Shown here: positions 35,444 to 45,258 of the stretch, in pieces | How the letters are laid out: each line of letters opens with the position of its first letter | Position numbering within the stretch: the stretch's first letter is position 1 | Notes under the pieces: model-generated | What the model saw: only the letters and a program-made list of their open reading frames with translations | The model's database searches: none | Told to the model about the DNA's origin: nothing | DNA from: an uncultured Brachyspira sp. | Lineage (GTDB): Bacteria > Spirochaetota > Brachyspiria > Brachyspirales > Brachyspiraceae | Assembly: GCF_944388875.1 (NCBI RefSeq) | Contig: NZ_CALXKQ010000014.1 | Location: forward strand, 1-64,000 | Reading direction: 5' to 3' | DNA: 64,000 nt | Program-made: the position numbers and the translations under genes

Positions 35444-36186
35444 ATGAAAAAAATAATATTTTGCATTATAATAATTTTCAATATGGTAAATTCAATACTG
35501 TTAGCAGACGATTTTTTAGAAGACCAAAAAAGATACAGCAGAGTAAGAACAGCAATCAAAGAAAAAGATGAATTAGTTAAAAATAACTTAAAAAATAATA
35601 ATATAAAATTAAATGAATTAAATATATTAATAACAGCATACAAACAAGAAGACATATTAGAAATATATGCTAAAAATGAAAATGACAAAACATATAAAAA
35701 ATAGCATCATACAATATAGCATCAAAGTCTGGGGTATTAGGTCCTAAAAGAATGGAAGGAGATTTGCAGGTGCCTGAAGGTTTTTATTATATAGACAGAT
35801 TCAATCCTGCAAGCAGCTATTATCTTTCTCTTGGAATAAATTATCCAAATGAATCTGACAAAAAGAAAAGTGATAAGCCAAAACTTGGAGGAGATATATT
35901 TATTCATGGCTCTACAGTTACTATAGGATGCATGCCTATGACTGATGATAAAATAAAAGAAATTTATTTATATGCTGTATACGCAAAAGATAGCGGACAA
36001 AATAAAATACCAGTTTATATATTCCCTTTCAAAATGAATGATTCCAATTTTGATTATTATAAAAAACAATATGGAAAATCATTAATAGACTTTTGGAGCA
36101 ATATAAAAGAAGGGCATGATATATTTCAAAATACGAAAAAAGAGCTTAATATAAAAATAGATTCAAATGGAAACTATATATTTTAA
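35444..36186 (+). pseudogene. L,D-transpeptidase gene with -1 frameshift in an A6 run
   Basis: The first frame gives a signal peptide (MKKIIFCIIIIFNMVNSILLA) and runs to TAG at 35702-35704. From there the +1-shifted frame continues YNIASKSGVLGPKRMEGDLQVPEGFYYIDRF and ends at 36186 with the catalytic HGSTVTIGC and MPMTDDKIKEIY. This is a YkuD/YafK-type L,D-transpeptidase that cross-links or anchors to peptidoglycan. One extra A in the run at 35696-35701 would restore a 247-residue protein. It may be a broken gene, a slippage-switched gene, or a sequencing error. Confidence 0.85.
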
Positions 36187-36251
36187 ATCCTTGCAATTTT
36201 TTTATAATGATATTACTATATAACATACATAAATAATCGGATAGTAAGTTA

Positions 36252-37232
36252 ATGATTCAGTTAAGCAAAAATACATCTTTTGTCGGCAGGTATAATTTTT
36301 GGTCTTATATATTGACTGTCATTGTATTATTTAATTATTTGCTGTTTAGAGCCATCGTTATTGATAATAATTCTTTTCTATATTTTATTACTTTTATTCT
36401 TGACTATGCGGTATTAATAATATTTTTTTTATTAGTATTTTATAAATTTTATAATTATATATTTACATCAGATTTAATGCTTGCAGCATTGGGAATACTA
36501 TTTTTAATATTCGGTACTCTAAAATTGTATATTATGGAAATTAGTTTACATAATATTACAGAGCTATTATTTTTCATAATAATGCTTATTCTTACCGTAA
36601 AAATAATGCTTAATATAATTTTATCAAAAGATATAAATGAATTGGAAAGAGGAATATATATATTTATTTTATTATCTCTATTATCATCTAATATAAACTA
36701 TCTTATAATATCAGCAAATAAAATCATAGATGCCGATATTTTTCATTATATATCAACATATATTTCAAATTATATGACAAAATTATCATCATTTTCTTTC
36801 ACAATATTAATAATAGCATATACTTTTCTATTTATAAAATATATAGTTATGCAGAATATTAGTAAATCATTCATATTAGCAGTAATATCAATAATACTTG
36901 CATCAATAGCAATATTTGTATTTGGAAGCAATTTTTTCTTAATTATAATATCATTTTTAAGTGCTTTAGGTATTGTAATGTATCTGCCTTTTATAGTTTA
37001 TATGGTAATAATTATAATGTTTTTTATGACTTTATTTACATCATTTATGACATCAATTTTGGTAAAAATTTATTATCCGAAACTAATAATATTTACGCTA
37101 TTCATACTCGCTGGTATCGATATGAGCAGCTTTTCATTAAGACTGATATCAATATTTGCAATTATGGAAATGATGAGTATGCAAAACCTGCAAAAAGATG
37201 ATAATGTATATTTGACAAATAATGACCTATAA
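36252..37232 (+). CDS. Polytopic membrane protein of unknown function
   Basis: A 326-residue, extremely hydrophobic protein with about 8-10 transmembrane segments separated by short loops (for example YILTVIVLFNYLLF and LIIISFLSALGIVMYLPFIVYMVIIIMFF). No motif recognised. Strong Ile/Phe/Leu bias follows the genome composition. It ends 39 bases before tsaE and may be cotranscribed with tsaE-lipoprotein-mnmE. Confidence 0.7.
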   Translation: MIQLSKNTSFVGRYNFWSYILTVIVLFNYLLFRAIVIDNNSFLYFITFILDYAVLIIFFLLVFYKFYNYIFTSDLMLAALGILFLIFGTLKLYIMEISLHNITELLFFIIMLILTVKIMLNIILSKDINELERGIYIFILLSLLSSNINYLIISANKIIDADIFHYISTYISNYMTKLSSFSFTILIIAYTFLFIKYIVMQNISKSFILAVISIILASIAIFVFGSNFFLIIISFLSALGIVMYLPFIVYMVIIIMFFMTLFTSFMTSILVKIYYPKLIIFTLFILAGIDMSSFSLRLISIFAIMEMMSMQNLQKDDNVYLTNNDL

Positions 37233-37271
37233 TATATTATTTTTCTATTATTTATTTTGAAAATAAAAACT

Positions 37272-37721
37272 ATGAAAAAAGAAATTCTTAAAGAAGAAAA
37301 AAATATAAAGATTGAAAACATAAAGGATATTGCCGAATATCTAAAAAGCATATTGAAAGATGGTGATATTATAATAATGGAAGGCGATTTAGGATTTGGA
37401 AAAACCACATTTGTAAGAATATTATCAAGGCTATTGGAAAGCGAGGATATTGTAAGCAGTCCTTCTTTCACATTAATAAATGAGTATGATATAATTCTTA
37501 ATGAAGAGGAAAGCATTTTAAGACATGCTGATTTATACAGACTTGAAAATAAGGAAGAGCTTGATGATATAGGATTTAAAGATAAAATTAGAGAAAAAGG
37601 CATTACTATGATAGAATGGGGAAATAAATTTAAAGATTATTTTGAACCGCCGTATTATATATTTGAAATATGCCGAGAAGAAGATGAAAGCAGATTATAT
37701 AGGATAAGTTTAGTTTCATGA
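37272..37721 (+). CDS. tsaE: tRNA t6A biosynthesis ATPase TsaE
   Basis: Helps TsaB and TsaD to make N6-threonylcarbamoyladenosine at position 37 of ANN-decoding tRNAs. The Walker A GDLGFGKT (38-45) with the following FVRIL, SSPSFTLINEY and HADLYRLENKEELDDIG are diagnostic. The ATG at 37272 gives 149 residues; a TTG at 37257 is less likely. The stop overlaps the next start (ATGA). It shares a unit with another tRNA-modification gene, mnmE. Confidence 0.93.
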   Translation: MKKEILKEEKNIKIENIKDIAEYLKSILKDGDIIIMEGDLGFGKTTFVRILSRLLESEDIVSSPSFTLINEYDIILNEEESILRHADLYRLENKEELDDIGFKDKIREKGITMIEWGNKFKDYFEPPYYIFEICREEDESRLYRISLVS

Positions 37722-38743
37722 AGAAAATTTTGTTATTATTTTTAGTACTATTTATATTATTGATTTCCTGTTCAAAAAGAATAGAAAAAGATACTGTAAT
37801 GTATGCTAAAACAAGCGTATCATCTGTAAACACTATAATAGGAGATACAATAGAATATGAGGTACGCATAGTATCAAAAAAAAATATAGAATATAAATTT
37901 GAAGATGTTTCATTTGACGATAGAAATAATAAATGCAGAATTATATCTGTAGAAAATAAGAATAAAGATATAGGAGAATATAAAGAGAGAATAATAAAAT
38001 ATCAAATTGGTTTTTATGATGTAGGTCAGTTTGTTATATATCCTTTTAAGGTATCATATAATTATAATAATAAATATGAAGAGCTGTACGGAGAAGATGT
38101 TGCTGTATTGGTTTATCCTTTCTCAGACGGTGAAATACTGCCTCCTATGAAAAGCACCATTGGATTAAAAATGCCTAAATATGTATGGGCTATTATGGTA
38201 TTAATTGCTTTTGCTGTTGTTGGAATAATAATATTAATTTTTGCTGTAGTAAAATATATAGAAAAGAAATTCAATGAAAAAATTAATATAAAAGAAGATA
38301 CCGAAGCATTGAATGCTCTAAAAAATATTGATTGTAATGCTTTTTATAATGAAAACAGATATGCTGAATATTATTTTGAATTAACATTCATATTTAAGAG
38401 ATACCTTACTAAAAGATTTAAATTCAATATAGAAGATATGACTACAAGCGAAATTAATCAATTATTCAAAGAAAATAATTTTGAAGAAAGCGAATATATA
38501 ATAAATATGTTCTCTCAAGCTGATTATGTAAAATTTGCTAAACAAATTCCAGAGCTTAATATAATGCAGAAAGATTATAATTTCTGTGTTGACTACATAA
38601 TAAAAAATGGTAATTTACAAACAGCCTTGAAGCTTGAAGAAAAAGAAAATAAAAAAAGAAGAAAAGAAGAAATTAAAAACTTAAAAAAAGAAAGAAAAAA
38701 ATTGAAAAAAACAATGAAAAAATTAGAAGAAAACTCATTATAA
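37718..38743 (+). CDS. Membrane-anchored lipoprotein, BatD-like layout
   Basis: An N-terminal lipoprotein signal with Cys18 after LLIS, an extracytoplasmic beta-rich domain (about 25-150, with DTIEYEVRIVSKKN), one transmembrane segment (about 154-178, YVWAIMVLIAFAVVGIIILIFAVV) and a cytoplasmic Lys/Glu-rich helical tail. This resembles BatD/oxygen-tolerance-type proteins in architecture only; I am not sure of the family. It sits between tsaE (overlapping 4 bases) and mnmE (4-base gap), so it is translationally linked to both. Confidence 0.7.
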   Translation: MKKILLLFLVLFILLISCSKRIEKDTVMYAKTSVSSVNTIIGDTIEYEVRIVSKKNIEYKFEDVSFDDRNNKCRIISVENKNKDIGEYKERIIKYQIGFYDVGQFVIYPFKVSYNYNNKYEELYGEDVAVLVYPFSDGEILPPMKSTIGLKMPKYVWAIMVLIAFAVVGIIILIFAVVKYIEKKFNEKINIKEDTEALNALKNIDCNAFYNENRYAEYYFELTFIFKRYLTKRFKFNIEDMTTSEINQLFKENNFEESEYIINMFSQADYVKFAKQIPELNIMQKDYNFCVDYIIKNGNLQTALKLEEKENKKRRKEEIKNLKKERKKLKKTMKKLEENSL

Positions 38744-38747
38744 AACT

Positions 38748-40145
38748 ATGAATAATATATACGATATAAAAGATACTATAGTGGCATTATCCAGTCCGTA
38801 TTCAAAAAGTGCATTAGCTATTATAAGAATGTCTGGAAATAAAGCATTGGAAATTGCATCAAAGATATGTTTTTATGCTGGCGATGAAAATAAAAATATA
38901 AAAAACTTTGAACATAGAAAAAGTTATTATGCCTTAATAAAGGATGAAAATAATACGCCTATAGATGAGCTTATAGTACTTTCTACCCTATCGCCAAATA
39001 CATTCACTTCTGAAGATACTATAGAATTTATATCGCATGGAAGCATAGTGGTAATAGATTCTTTAATAAACCTTATAATAAGAAATGGAGCAAGGGCTGC
39101 TAACAGAGGAGAGTTTACATACAGGGCCTACATCAACGGACGCATAGGTATAAGTGAAGCTGAAGCTATACATGATTTAATTGATTCTAATAATAAACTT
39201 ATGGCAGAGGCTAGCATATATAAGATGAGGGGCAGACTTACAAGGGAAATAGATAAACTTAGAGAAAATATCAAAAACTCTCTTATGCTTGTTTACGGAG
39301 AATTAGATTTTCCTGAAGATGATACTGAAAGTTTTTCTTATGACAAATTAATAGAAAATTTCTATGAATTAAAAAAAGATATAGAAAATATTTTATCTAA
39401 TTCTAAAAGAGTTGAAAATCTTATTAACGGCATAAAGGTTGCTATACTTGGAAGGGTTAATGCGGGAAAAAGCAGTATATTTAATATGATATTAAATAGA
39501 GAAAGAGCAATAGTTTCAAATATTGCAGGTACTACCAGAGATTTTTTAAGCGAAAATATTTATATTGATAATATACCTTTTTATTTGATGGATACAGCTG
39601 GATTTCATAAAGAGGCGGACAATGATATAGAGCTTGAGGGAATTGAAAGAGCCAAAAAATGTGCTTATGAATCTAATATTATAATTGCTGTTTTTGATAT
39701 AAGTGATAAAGCAAATGAGGATGATATTAACTTAATAGACTTTTTAAAAACATTAAATAATAAAAATATAATATACATTCTAAATAAAACTGATTCAGGA
39801 AATAAATTCGATTATAAAATAGAAGCAGAAAATATTATAAATATAAGCACAAAAACAAAAGAAGGCAAAGAAAAGTTAATAGAGGTATTAAAAAACTATG
39901 TTTCTGATTCGGATATTAATATATTTAATAAAGAAAGTTATGTTAATAGCAGAGAAAGAGGATATTTAGAACATGGTCTTAAACAGCTTGATGTATGCAT
40001 AGAAAAATCTAAGCTGTCATTCTCTTTGGATGAAGTTGCTGAGGAGATGAATATATTAAATAATATACTTGGAAATGTAAGCGGAAAAATTGATGCTGAA
40101 GAAGTAATAAATGAAATATTCGCTAATTTCTGTATAGGCAAATAA
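38748..40145 (+). CDS. mnmE: tRNA modification GTPase MnmE
   Basis: With MnmG it installs the aminomethyl-type group at U34 of certain tRNAs. The 465 residues contain the folate-binding N-terminal domain (DTIVALSSPYSKSALAIIRMSG), a helical domain, the GTPase insertion with G1 GRVNAGKS (235-242), G3 DTAGFH and G4 NKTD, and the C-terminal FCIGK with the catalytic Cys462. Complete and typical. Confidence 0.96.
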   Translation: MNNIYDIKDTIVALSSPYSKSALAIIRMSGNKALEIASKICFYAGDENKNIKNFEHRKSYYALIKDENNTPIDELIVLSTLSPNTFTSEDTIEFISHGSIVVIDSLINLIIRNGARAANRGEFTYRAYINGRIGISEAEAIHDLIDSNNKLMAEASIYKMRGRLTREIDKLRENIKNSLMLVYGELDFPEDDTESFSYDKLIENFYELKKDIENILSNSKRVENLINGIKVAILGRVNAGKSSIFNMILNRERAIVSNIAGTTRDFLSENIYIDNIPFYLMDTAGFHKEADNDIELEGIERAKKCAYESNIIIAVFDISDKANEDDINLIDFLKTLNNKNIIYILNKTDSGNKFDYKIEAENIINISTKTKEGKEKLIEVLKNYVSDSDINIFNKESYVNSRERGYLEHGLKQLDVCIEKSKLSFSLDEVAEEMNILNNILGNVSGKIDAEEVINEIFANFCIGK

Positions 40146-40163
40146 TTAAGCAGAATTTATATT

Positions 40164-41360
40164 TTAATTATGATGACTTTTTATAGAAATAACTTTTTTA
40201 TGTGTTTCATATTCTCTTATAATGCTTGCTATATTTCCTGCATGTATATAATCATCATCATCTATAGTTAAAGAATGTATTTTTTTCAATTCATTTCTTA
40301 TTACTGTAGTATTATCATATCCAATTATGGCTGCTATATCGCTTATCTTATATAATAAATCCACTGAATTTGTTTCTTTACTGAATAAAGTTTCAGTTCT
40401 TAATATATAGTAAATAGTGATAAGAAGTTTTATTGATATATCATTGGTATTAAGTGCCATAACTTTTAATACATTATTTCTTATTTTGGTAGAAACTATT
40501 TTTAAATAATAAGGTCTTAAAGAATTGACATTCGTTATTATTGGTATAAACTCTTCTTTTTTTAATAATCTTATTTTGGAATCTTCTAGTACAACAGTTG
40601 TAGTTGATAGCGGCTGATAGTTAATATAAGGTGCTGATCCGTCTATAACATTATTACTTGAATAAATAGCTCTTGTAACTAATTTTGAATTTACTATATT
40701 ATAAATACCTACTTTTCCAGAATTAATAATATATAAATAATCACTTGACATAAGCTCAGTATATAAACAGTATCCCTTTTTATAATAAAATACATTATCC
40801 TCAATTTTAATAGGATTTTCTATATTGTATTCACTCATTGAAGAAATCATACCCTTAACAGTTTCTATATTATTACTGTTAGGGAATAATTCCAAATATT
40901 GATTATAAATTTTATAAGAAACAGTAGGCAAAGAATTATTAATATATATTTTTCCCATATCTAAAATATATTCTTCCGTAAAATTATATTTGCTAATAGA
41001 ATTATTATGAGATAATCTCATATAATATATACTAAGCCATGCTTCCAAAGTATTATATAAATAATTATGAATCTTTATCATTATATCTTTATTGTATATA
41101 TTAATAATATCATTTACATTTATTTCTAATGCTTCAATATCTTCTTCAGCCTTTACATTAAAAAAATACGGTTCATTCAAAACTGAATTTACTAAACCTA
41201 ATATATCTCCTTTGGCATATTGAGTATCATTATCAAAATATCTTCCATACGATATGGATTTTCCTTTAATAATTATATAAAAAGAATTTTTTGGACACTG
41301 ATCCTCTATAAATATTAAAGAAGATTTTTTAAAATGTACAATGTTATTATAGTTAATCAT
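40164..41360 (-). CDS. Cyclic-nucleotide-binding regulator-like protein
   Basis: The N-terminal region (about 10-110: SFYIIIKGKSISYGRYFDNDTQYAKGDILGLVNSVLNEPYFFNVKAEEDIEALEI) is a cNMP-binding beta-barrel as in Crp/Fnr. A second such barrel appears at about 190-280 (YIINSGKVGIYNIV...TTVVLEDSKIRLL). The C-terminal part (KISDIAAIIGYDNTTVIRNELKKI) resembles a winged helix. At 398 residues it is longer than a Crp monomer. Probable signal-responsive transcription factor; ligand unknown. It is convergent with mnmE. Confidence 0.7.
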   Translation of the reverse strand: MINYNNIVHFKKSSLIFIEDQCPKNSFYIIIKGKSISYGRYFDNDTQYAKGDILGLVNSVLNEPYFFNVKAEEDIEALEINVNDIINIYNKDIMIKIHNYLYNTLEAWLSIYYMRLSHNNSISKYNFTEEYILDMGKIYINNSLPTVSYKIYNQYLELFPNSNNIETVKGMISSMSEYNIENPIKIEDNVFYYKKGYCLYTELMSSDYLYIINSGKVGIYNIVNSKLVTRAIYSSNNVIDGSAPYINYQPLSTTTVVLEDSKIRLLKKEEFIPIITNVNSLRPYYLKIVSTKIRNNVLKVMALNTNDISIKLLITIYYILRTETLFSKETNSVDLLYKISDIAAIIGYDNTTVIRNELKKIHSLTIDDDDYIHAGNIASIIREYETHKKVISIKSHHN

Positions 41361-41448
41361 TATAAAATCCTCAAACTATTATATTATAATGTTACATCAT
41401 TAATATTATAAGTCAATACAATAATGATTTTTTATTCTGATATAAATT

Positions 41449-41643
41449 AAACTTGTTTAAAAACTAATTTTATTTATAATTGCAACTCCATGCGTGCAGT
41501 AAGAAGGTGTTTGCATGCAAAACACTGCATGTTTATATATTAAAATAACAAAATTACACAACATATAAAACATTGCTTTTATAATTGATAAATTACTAAA
41601 ATTGCATATATAATCTTGTCAAGTACTTTCAAAACAAGTATAT
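41449..41643 (+). repeat. Dispersed repeat element, copy 2 (TIR-bounded)
   Basis: Left end AAACTTGTTTAAAAACTAATTTT, right end CTTTCAAAACAAGTATATT. The interior carries a palindromic core (GTGTTTGCATGCAAAACAC, about 41509-41527) and the conserved tail GCATGTTTATATATTAAA ... TAATCTTGTCAAGTA, matching copies at 126 and 45259. It occupies most of the 41361-41885 gap, which otherwise holds nothing I can name. Confidence 0.7.
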
Positions 41644-41885
41644 TATATAACCTATTTAGTTTTTGTAAATAAAATATTAGTCTAAAATATATCTAATCTA
41701 AGATTATTAATATCAGTTTCGATTACTATATTTAGATTAAAATTTATGAAAATAATCATCTAACTTACATTAATATAATTTTCATTTAAATGCAATTATA
41801 AAAGTGCCGTAAAAATAAGTACAGCATGCACAATCATAAATATAAATTAATTATGACAAGTATAATAAAATAAAACTGACAAGAA

Positions 41886-42674
41886 TTAAGAAAGCAATAA
41901 TTTATCGCTTAAAGCTCCTTCTTCAGTTTCAAATTTCTTAAGCAAATCAGATATCTCTAAAGATTTTTTTTCTTCTCCCGAAACATCATATATAATATGC
42001 CCATCATTCATCATTATAAGTCTGTTTCCGTAATGAATAGCATCTTTTATATTATGAGTAACCATAAAAGCTGTAAGTTTATCCTCTCTAATAATCTCTT
42101 CTGTAAGGTCCAATACTCTTTTAGCCGTTTTAGGATCAAGTGCTGCGGTATGTTCATCCAATAATAAAAGTCTAGGTTTTTTAAGAGTAGCCATAAGAAG
42201 TGTTAAGGCCTGCCTCTGTCCTCCTGATAAAAGCCCAACTTTTGACTGAAGTCTTGTTTCAAGTCCTAAATCAAGTCTTTTTAATTTTTCAACATACTCC
42301 TCTCTTTCTGCTTTGGTTATACCCCATTTTAATGTTCTAGGTTTTCCTTTTCTTTTAGCAAGAGCAAGATTTTCTTCTATACCCATATTAGAAGCAGTAC
42401 CAACCATAGGGTCTTGAAAAACCCTTCCAAAAAGTCCAGCTCTAGCATATTCCTTTTTATCTGTTATATCAACTCCATCAACTGATATAGTACCGTAATC
42501 AACTTCATAAACACCAGCTATTAAATTAAGGAGAGTAGATTTTCCCGCACCGTTTCCTCCTATAACCGTAACAAAATCTCCGTCATTAAGTTTAAGATTG
42601 ACACCTTTAATAGCTTTTTTTTCTGTGATAGTACCTTTATTGAATGTTTTATAAACTTCTTTTAATTCCAACAT
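41886..42674 (-). CDS. ABC transporter ATPase (ABC_sub_bind-type system)
   Basis: A 262-residue ABC ATPase: Walker A GGNGAGKST, signature LSGGQRQAL, Walker B LLLLDEHTAALD. It is last of three minus-strand genes with the permease and lipoprotein. Systems of this gene order are annotated as possible tryptophan or other amino-acid importers in firmicutes; the substrate cannot be read here. Confidence 0.9.
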   Translation of the reverse strand: MLELKEVYKTFNKGTITEKKAIKGVNLKLNDGDFVTVIGGNGAGKSTLLNLIAGVYEVDYGTISVDGVDITDKKEYARAGLFGRVFQDPMVGTASNMGIEENLALAKRKGKPRTLKWGITKAEREEYVEKLKRLDLGLETRLQSKVGLLSGGQRQALTLLMATLKKPRLLLLDEHTAALDPKTAKRVLDLTEEIIREDKLTAFMVTHNIKDAIHYGNRLIMMNDGHIIYDVSGEEKKSLEISDLLKKFETEEGALSDKLLLS

Positions 42675-42690
42675 AACAGACTCTCCATAA

Positions 42691-43599
42691 TTATCCTTTT
42701 CTTTTACCGCCTACAACTCTAGTAACTTTTCTATTTAATACAGGCACAGAAAGAGCAATAGCAACTATTATAGCTGTAAGAAGTTTTAAGTCGGTAGCTT
42801 TAAGTCCCAATTGAAGAACTATAGCAATTATTATTCTGTATATAATAGAACCAAGCACTACAGAAGCAAGTTTGTACCAGAAAGAAAATCTATTTCCAAA
42901 TACAACCTCCCCTATTATAACAGAAGCAAGTCCTATAACTATGGTTCCTGTACCCATACCCACATCAGCATATCCCTGACTTTGAGTAACTAAAGCACCT
43001 GATAAAGCAACCAAAGCATTGGATATCATAAGACCTATTATTTTCATAATATTAGTATCAACCCCTAATGCTCTAATCATTCTTTCATTATTACCTGTTG
43101 CCCTTATAGCACATCCCATTTCTGTACCGAAAAACCAATACATTATAATTATTATAATTACAGAGAATATAAACCCTACAAGCAAATCGGATAATACTTT
43201 ATTAAGAGATAAAATATTTTGTATTATGGTTAATGAAGTGGACATTCCTAAAAGAGGTATATTTGGTCTGTTTCCCATTACTCTGATATTAATAGAATAT
43301 AAAGCTATCATTGTAAGAATACCCGCCAAAATACCCGGAATCTGCAATTTTGTATTTAAAAATCCAGTGGCAAATCCAGCTAAACCTCCTGCTAAAAAAG
43401 CAAAAAATAAAGTAATAAAAGGATTCATACCATTAGATATAAGTACCGCACTTACAGCACCACCCAAAGCAAAACTTCCATCAACTGTTAAATCTGGAAA
43501 ATCTAAAACCTTAAATGTTATATAAACACCAAGCGTCATTACACCCCAAATTATCCCCTGCGATGCTGCCCCTTGTATAGCTAATAAAACACCTTCCAT
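42691..43599 (-). CDS. ABC transporter permease
   Basis: A 302-residue inner-membrane permease of the branched-chain amino-acid/LivH-like fold, with about 8-9 transmembrane segments (GVMTLGVYITFKVLDFPDLTVDGSFALGGAVSAVLI; MGCAIRATGNNERMIRALGVDTN is the cytoplasmic EAA-type loop). It is 16 bases upstream of the ATPase and 30 downstream of the binding lipoprotein. Confidence 0.9.
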   Translation of the reverse strand: MEGVLLAIQGAASQGIIWGVMTLGVYITFKVLDFPDLTVDGSFALGGAVSAVLISNGMNPFITLFFAFLAGGLAGFATGFLNTKLQIPGILAGILTMIALYSINIRVMGNRPNIPLLGMSTSLTIIQNILSLNKVLSDLLVGFIFSVIIIIIMYWFFGTEMGCAIRATGNNERMIRALGVDTNIMKIIGLMISNALVALSGALVTQSQGYADVGMGTGTIVIGLASVIIGEVVFGNRFSFWYKLASVVLGSIIYRIIIAIVLQLGLKATDLKLLTAIIVAIALSVPVLNRKVTRVVGGKRKG

Positions 43600-43629
43600 A
43601 CAAAATAAATCCTCTTAAAACCTATTATA

Positions 43630-44586
43630 TTATTTATTGTATAGTGATTCGGGTATCTTAATTCCTATACTATTAACCATGTTAGTATTAACCACTAAAT
43701 CAAAAGTTTTTAATGTTTCTATAGGCATTTCAGCTGGTTTTTTGACGCCTTTTAATATAATAACCGCCTGAGCAGCAGTTAATTTTCCAAGTTCATAATA
43801 GCTTATAGCATAAGTAGCAGTACCGCCTAGCATAGTCATACCGCCCTCTCCGCAAACTACAGGAATTTTTGCAGGTTCAGCAACCAAAGCAACTGTAGCC
43901 ATACCTGCTGCTATCATATTGTCTGTAGGAGTATAAATAGCTTCTACCTTTCCTATTAAACTTTGAACAACCTGCTGTATTTCATTAGCACTTGTAACTG
44001 TAGCATCTATATATTTTATTCCCATAGAATCTAATTTTTTCTTAGCTATATCTATTTGAAAAACTGAGTTCTGCTCGCTTGAACAGTATAGAAGACCTAC
44101 CGTTTTCAAATTAGGTGTAATCTCATTTAATAATCCTATTTGTGCTTCCACTGGAGTTAAATCAGAAGTACCTGAAACATTGCCTCCTGGAGCTTTATTA
44201 TCTGCAACCAATTTAGCCGCTGCTGGGTCTGTAACTGCTGTAACAAGTATAGGTATATCTTTGGTCATATTAGCTACTGCCTGTGCTGCAGGTGTTGCTA
44301 TTGCTAATATTAAATCACTTTTATCATTAACAAACTTCTGACCTATAGTAACACAGTTAGCCTGCTCTCCCTGAGCATTTTGATAATCTATTATAATATT
44401 TTCACCGTCAATATAGCCTGCTTCTCTAAGTCCATCAACAAAACCTCTGTAAGAAGCATCTAAAGCATCATGTTCTATTAATTGTAAAACACCTATTTTA
44501 AATACTTTATCTTCTTTTGAAGAATTAGATGAACAAGAAACAAAAATTAATGATAATATAATTAGAAAATAATGTATATACTTCAT
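43630..44586 (-). CDS. ABC transporter substrate-binding lipoprotein
   Basis: A lipoprotein signal ends with Cys18 (IFVSC) of MKYIHYFLIILSL. The body (KIGVLQLIEHDALDASYRGFVDGLREAGYIDGENIIIDYQNAQG) is the ABC_sub_bind periplasmic family often paired with LivH-like permeases. A GGAG Shine-Dalgarno selects the ATG at 44586 over one 21 bases upstream. First gene of the operon. Confidence 0.9.
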   Translation of the reverse strand: MKYIHYFLIILSLIFVSCSSNSSKEDKVFKIGVLQLIEHDALDASYRGFVDGLREAGYIDGENIIIDYQNAQGEQANCVTIGQKFVNDKSDLILAIATPAAQAVANMTKDIPILVTAVTDPAAAKLVADNKAPGGNVSGTSDLTPVEAQIGLLNEITPNLKTVGLLYCSSEQNSVFQIDIAKKKLDSMGIKYIDATVTSANEIQQVVQSLIGKVEAIYTPTDNMIAAGMATVALVAEPAKIPVVCGEGGMTMLGGTATYAISYYELGKLTAAQAVIILKGVKKPAEMPIETLKTFDLVVNTNMVNSIGIKIPESLYNK

Positions 44587-44876
44587 AAATAAACTCCAAA
44601 CAAGCATATTTAAAATTATTAAAAACTACATAGAGTAATTATAATATATATATCAATAATGTCAATTAATAATTAAATAGAAATTTTAATAATACAATCA
44701 TTATAAAAAATCATGCAAAAGTAAACTTAACAAATGCTCACAATTTTATAATTTTATTTCTAAAAATATATTTAAAATAATAGGATGTTTTAAAACTCAA
44801 TCAATAAGTTATCATAATGCAAAAGCATGAAACACAACACTTTCTATTAATAATAAAAAAAATTTATATTCTATTA

Positions 44877-44957
44877 ATATACTTGTTTCACGACTAAATT
44901 AATATATAATTATACCATTTTAATTTTTAGTATTTTTGAAACAAGTTTAATATTTTA
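44877..44957. repeat. Short inverted-repeat element of the dispersed family
   Basis: ATACTTGTTTCACGACTAAATTAA at one end and TTTTTGAAACAAGTTTAAT at the other face each other across about 40 bases. It looks like the two element termini brought together by internal deletion. Confidence 0.5.
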
Positions 44958-45258
44958 TCAAAGTTAATATTAGAAAAATAAAGCTTATAAATTTATAAAG
45001 TGTGTATTTAAATAATACTTAATAAATATCCAAAATTATGTACAAAAATATAAATTTTACAACTTCACCTAATAAAAATATTTAAAACTATTACTAAAAA
45101 TATAGAAACAATAATTCATTAAAATTAGGTATTAAAGATTTTAAGTAATGTAATATCAATATCACAATATGCAATTTCAAAACTAATACAAAATAATAAT
45201 TATAGTAATACATTTAATTATAAAATTACATCCTATCATTATTTATAAACAAACCAGC

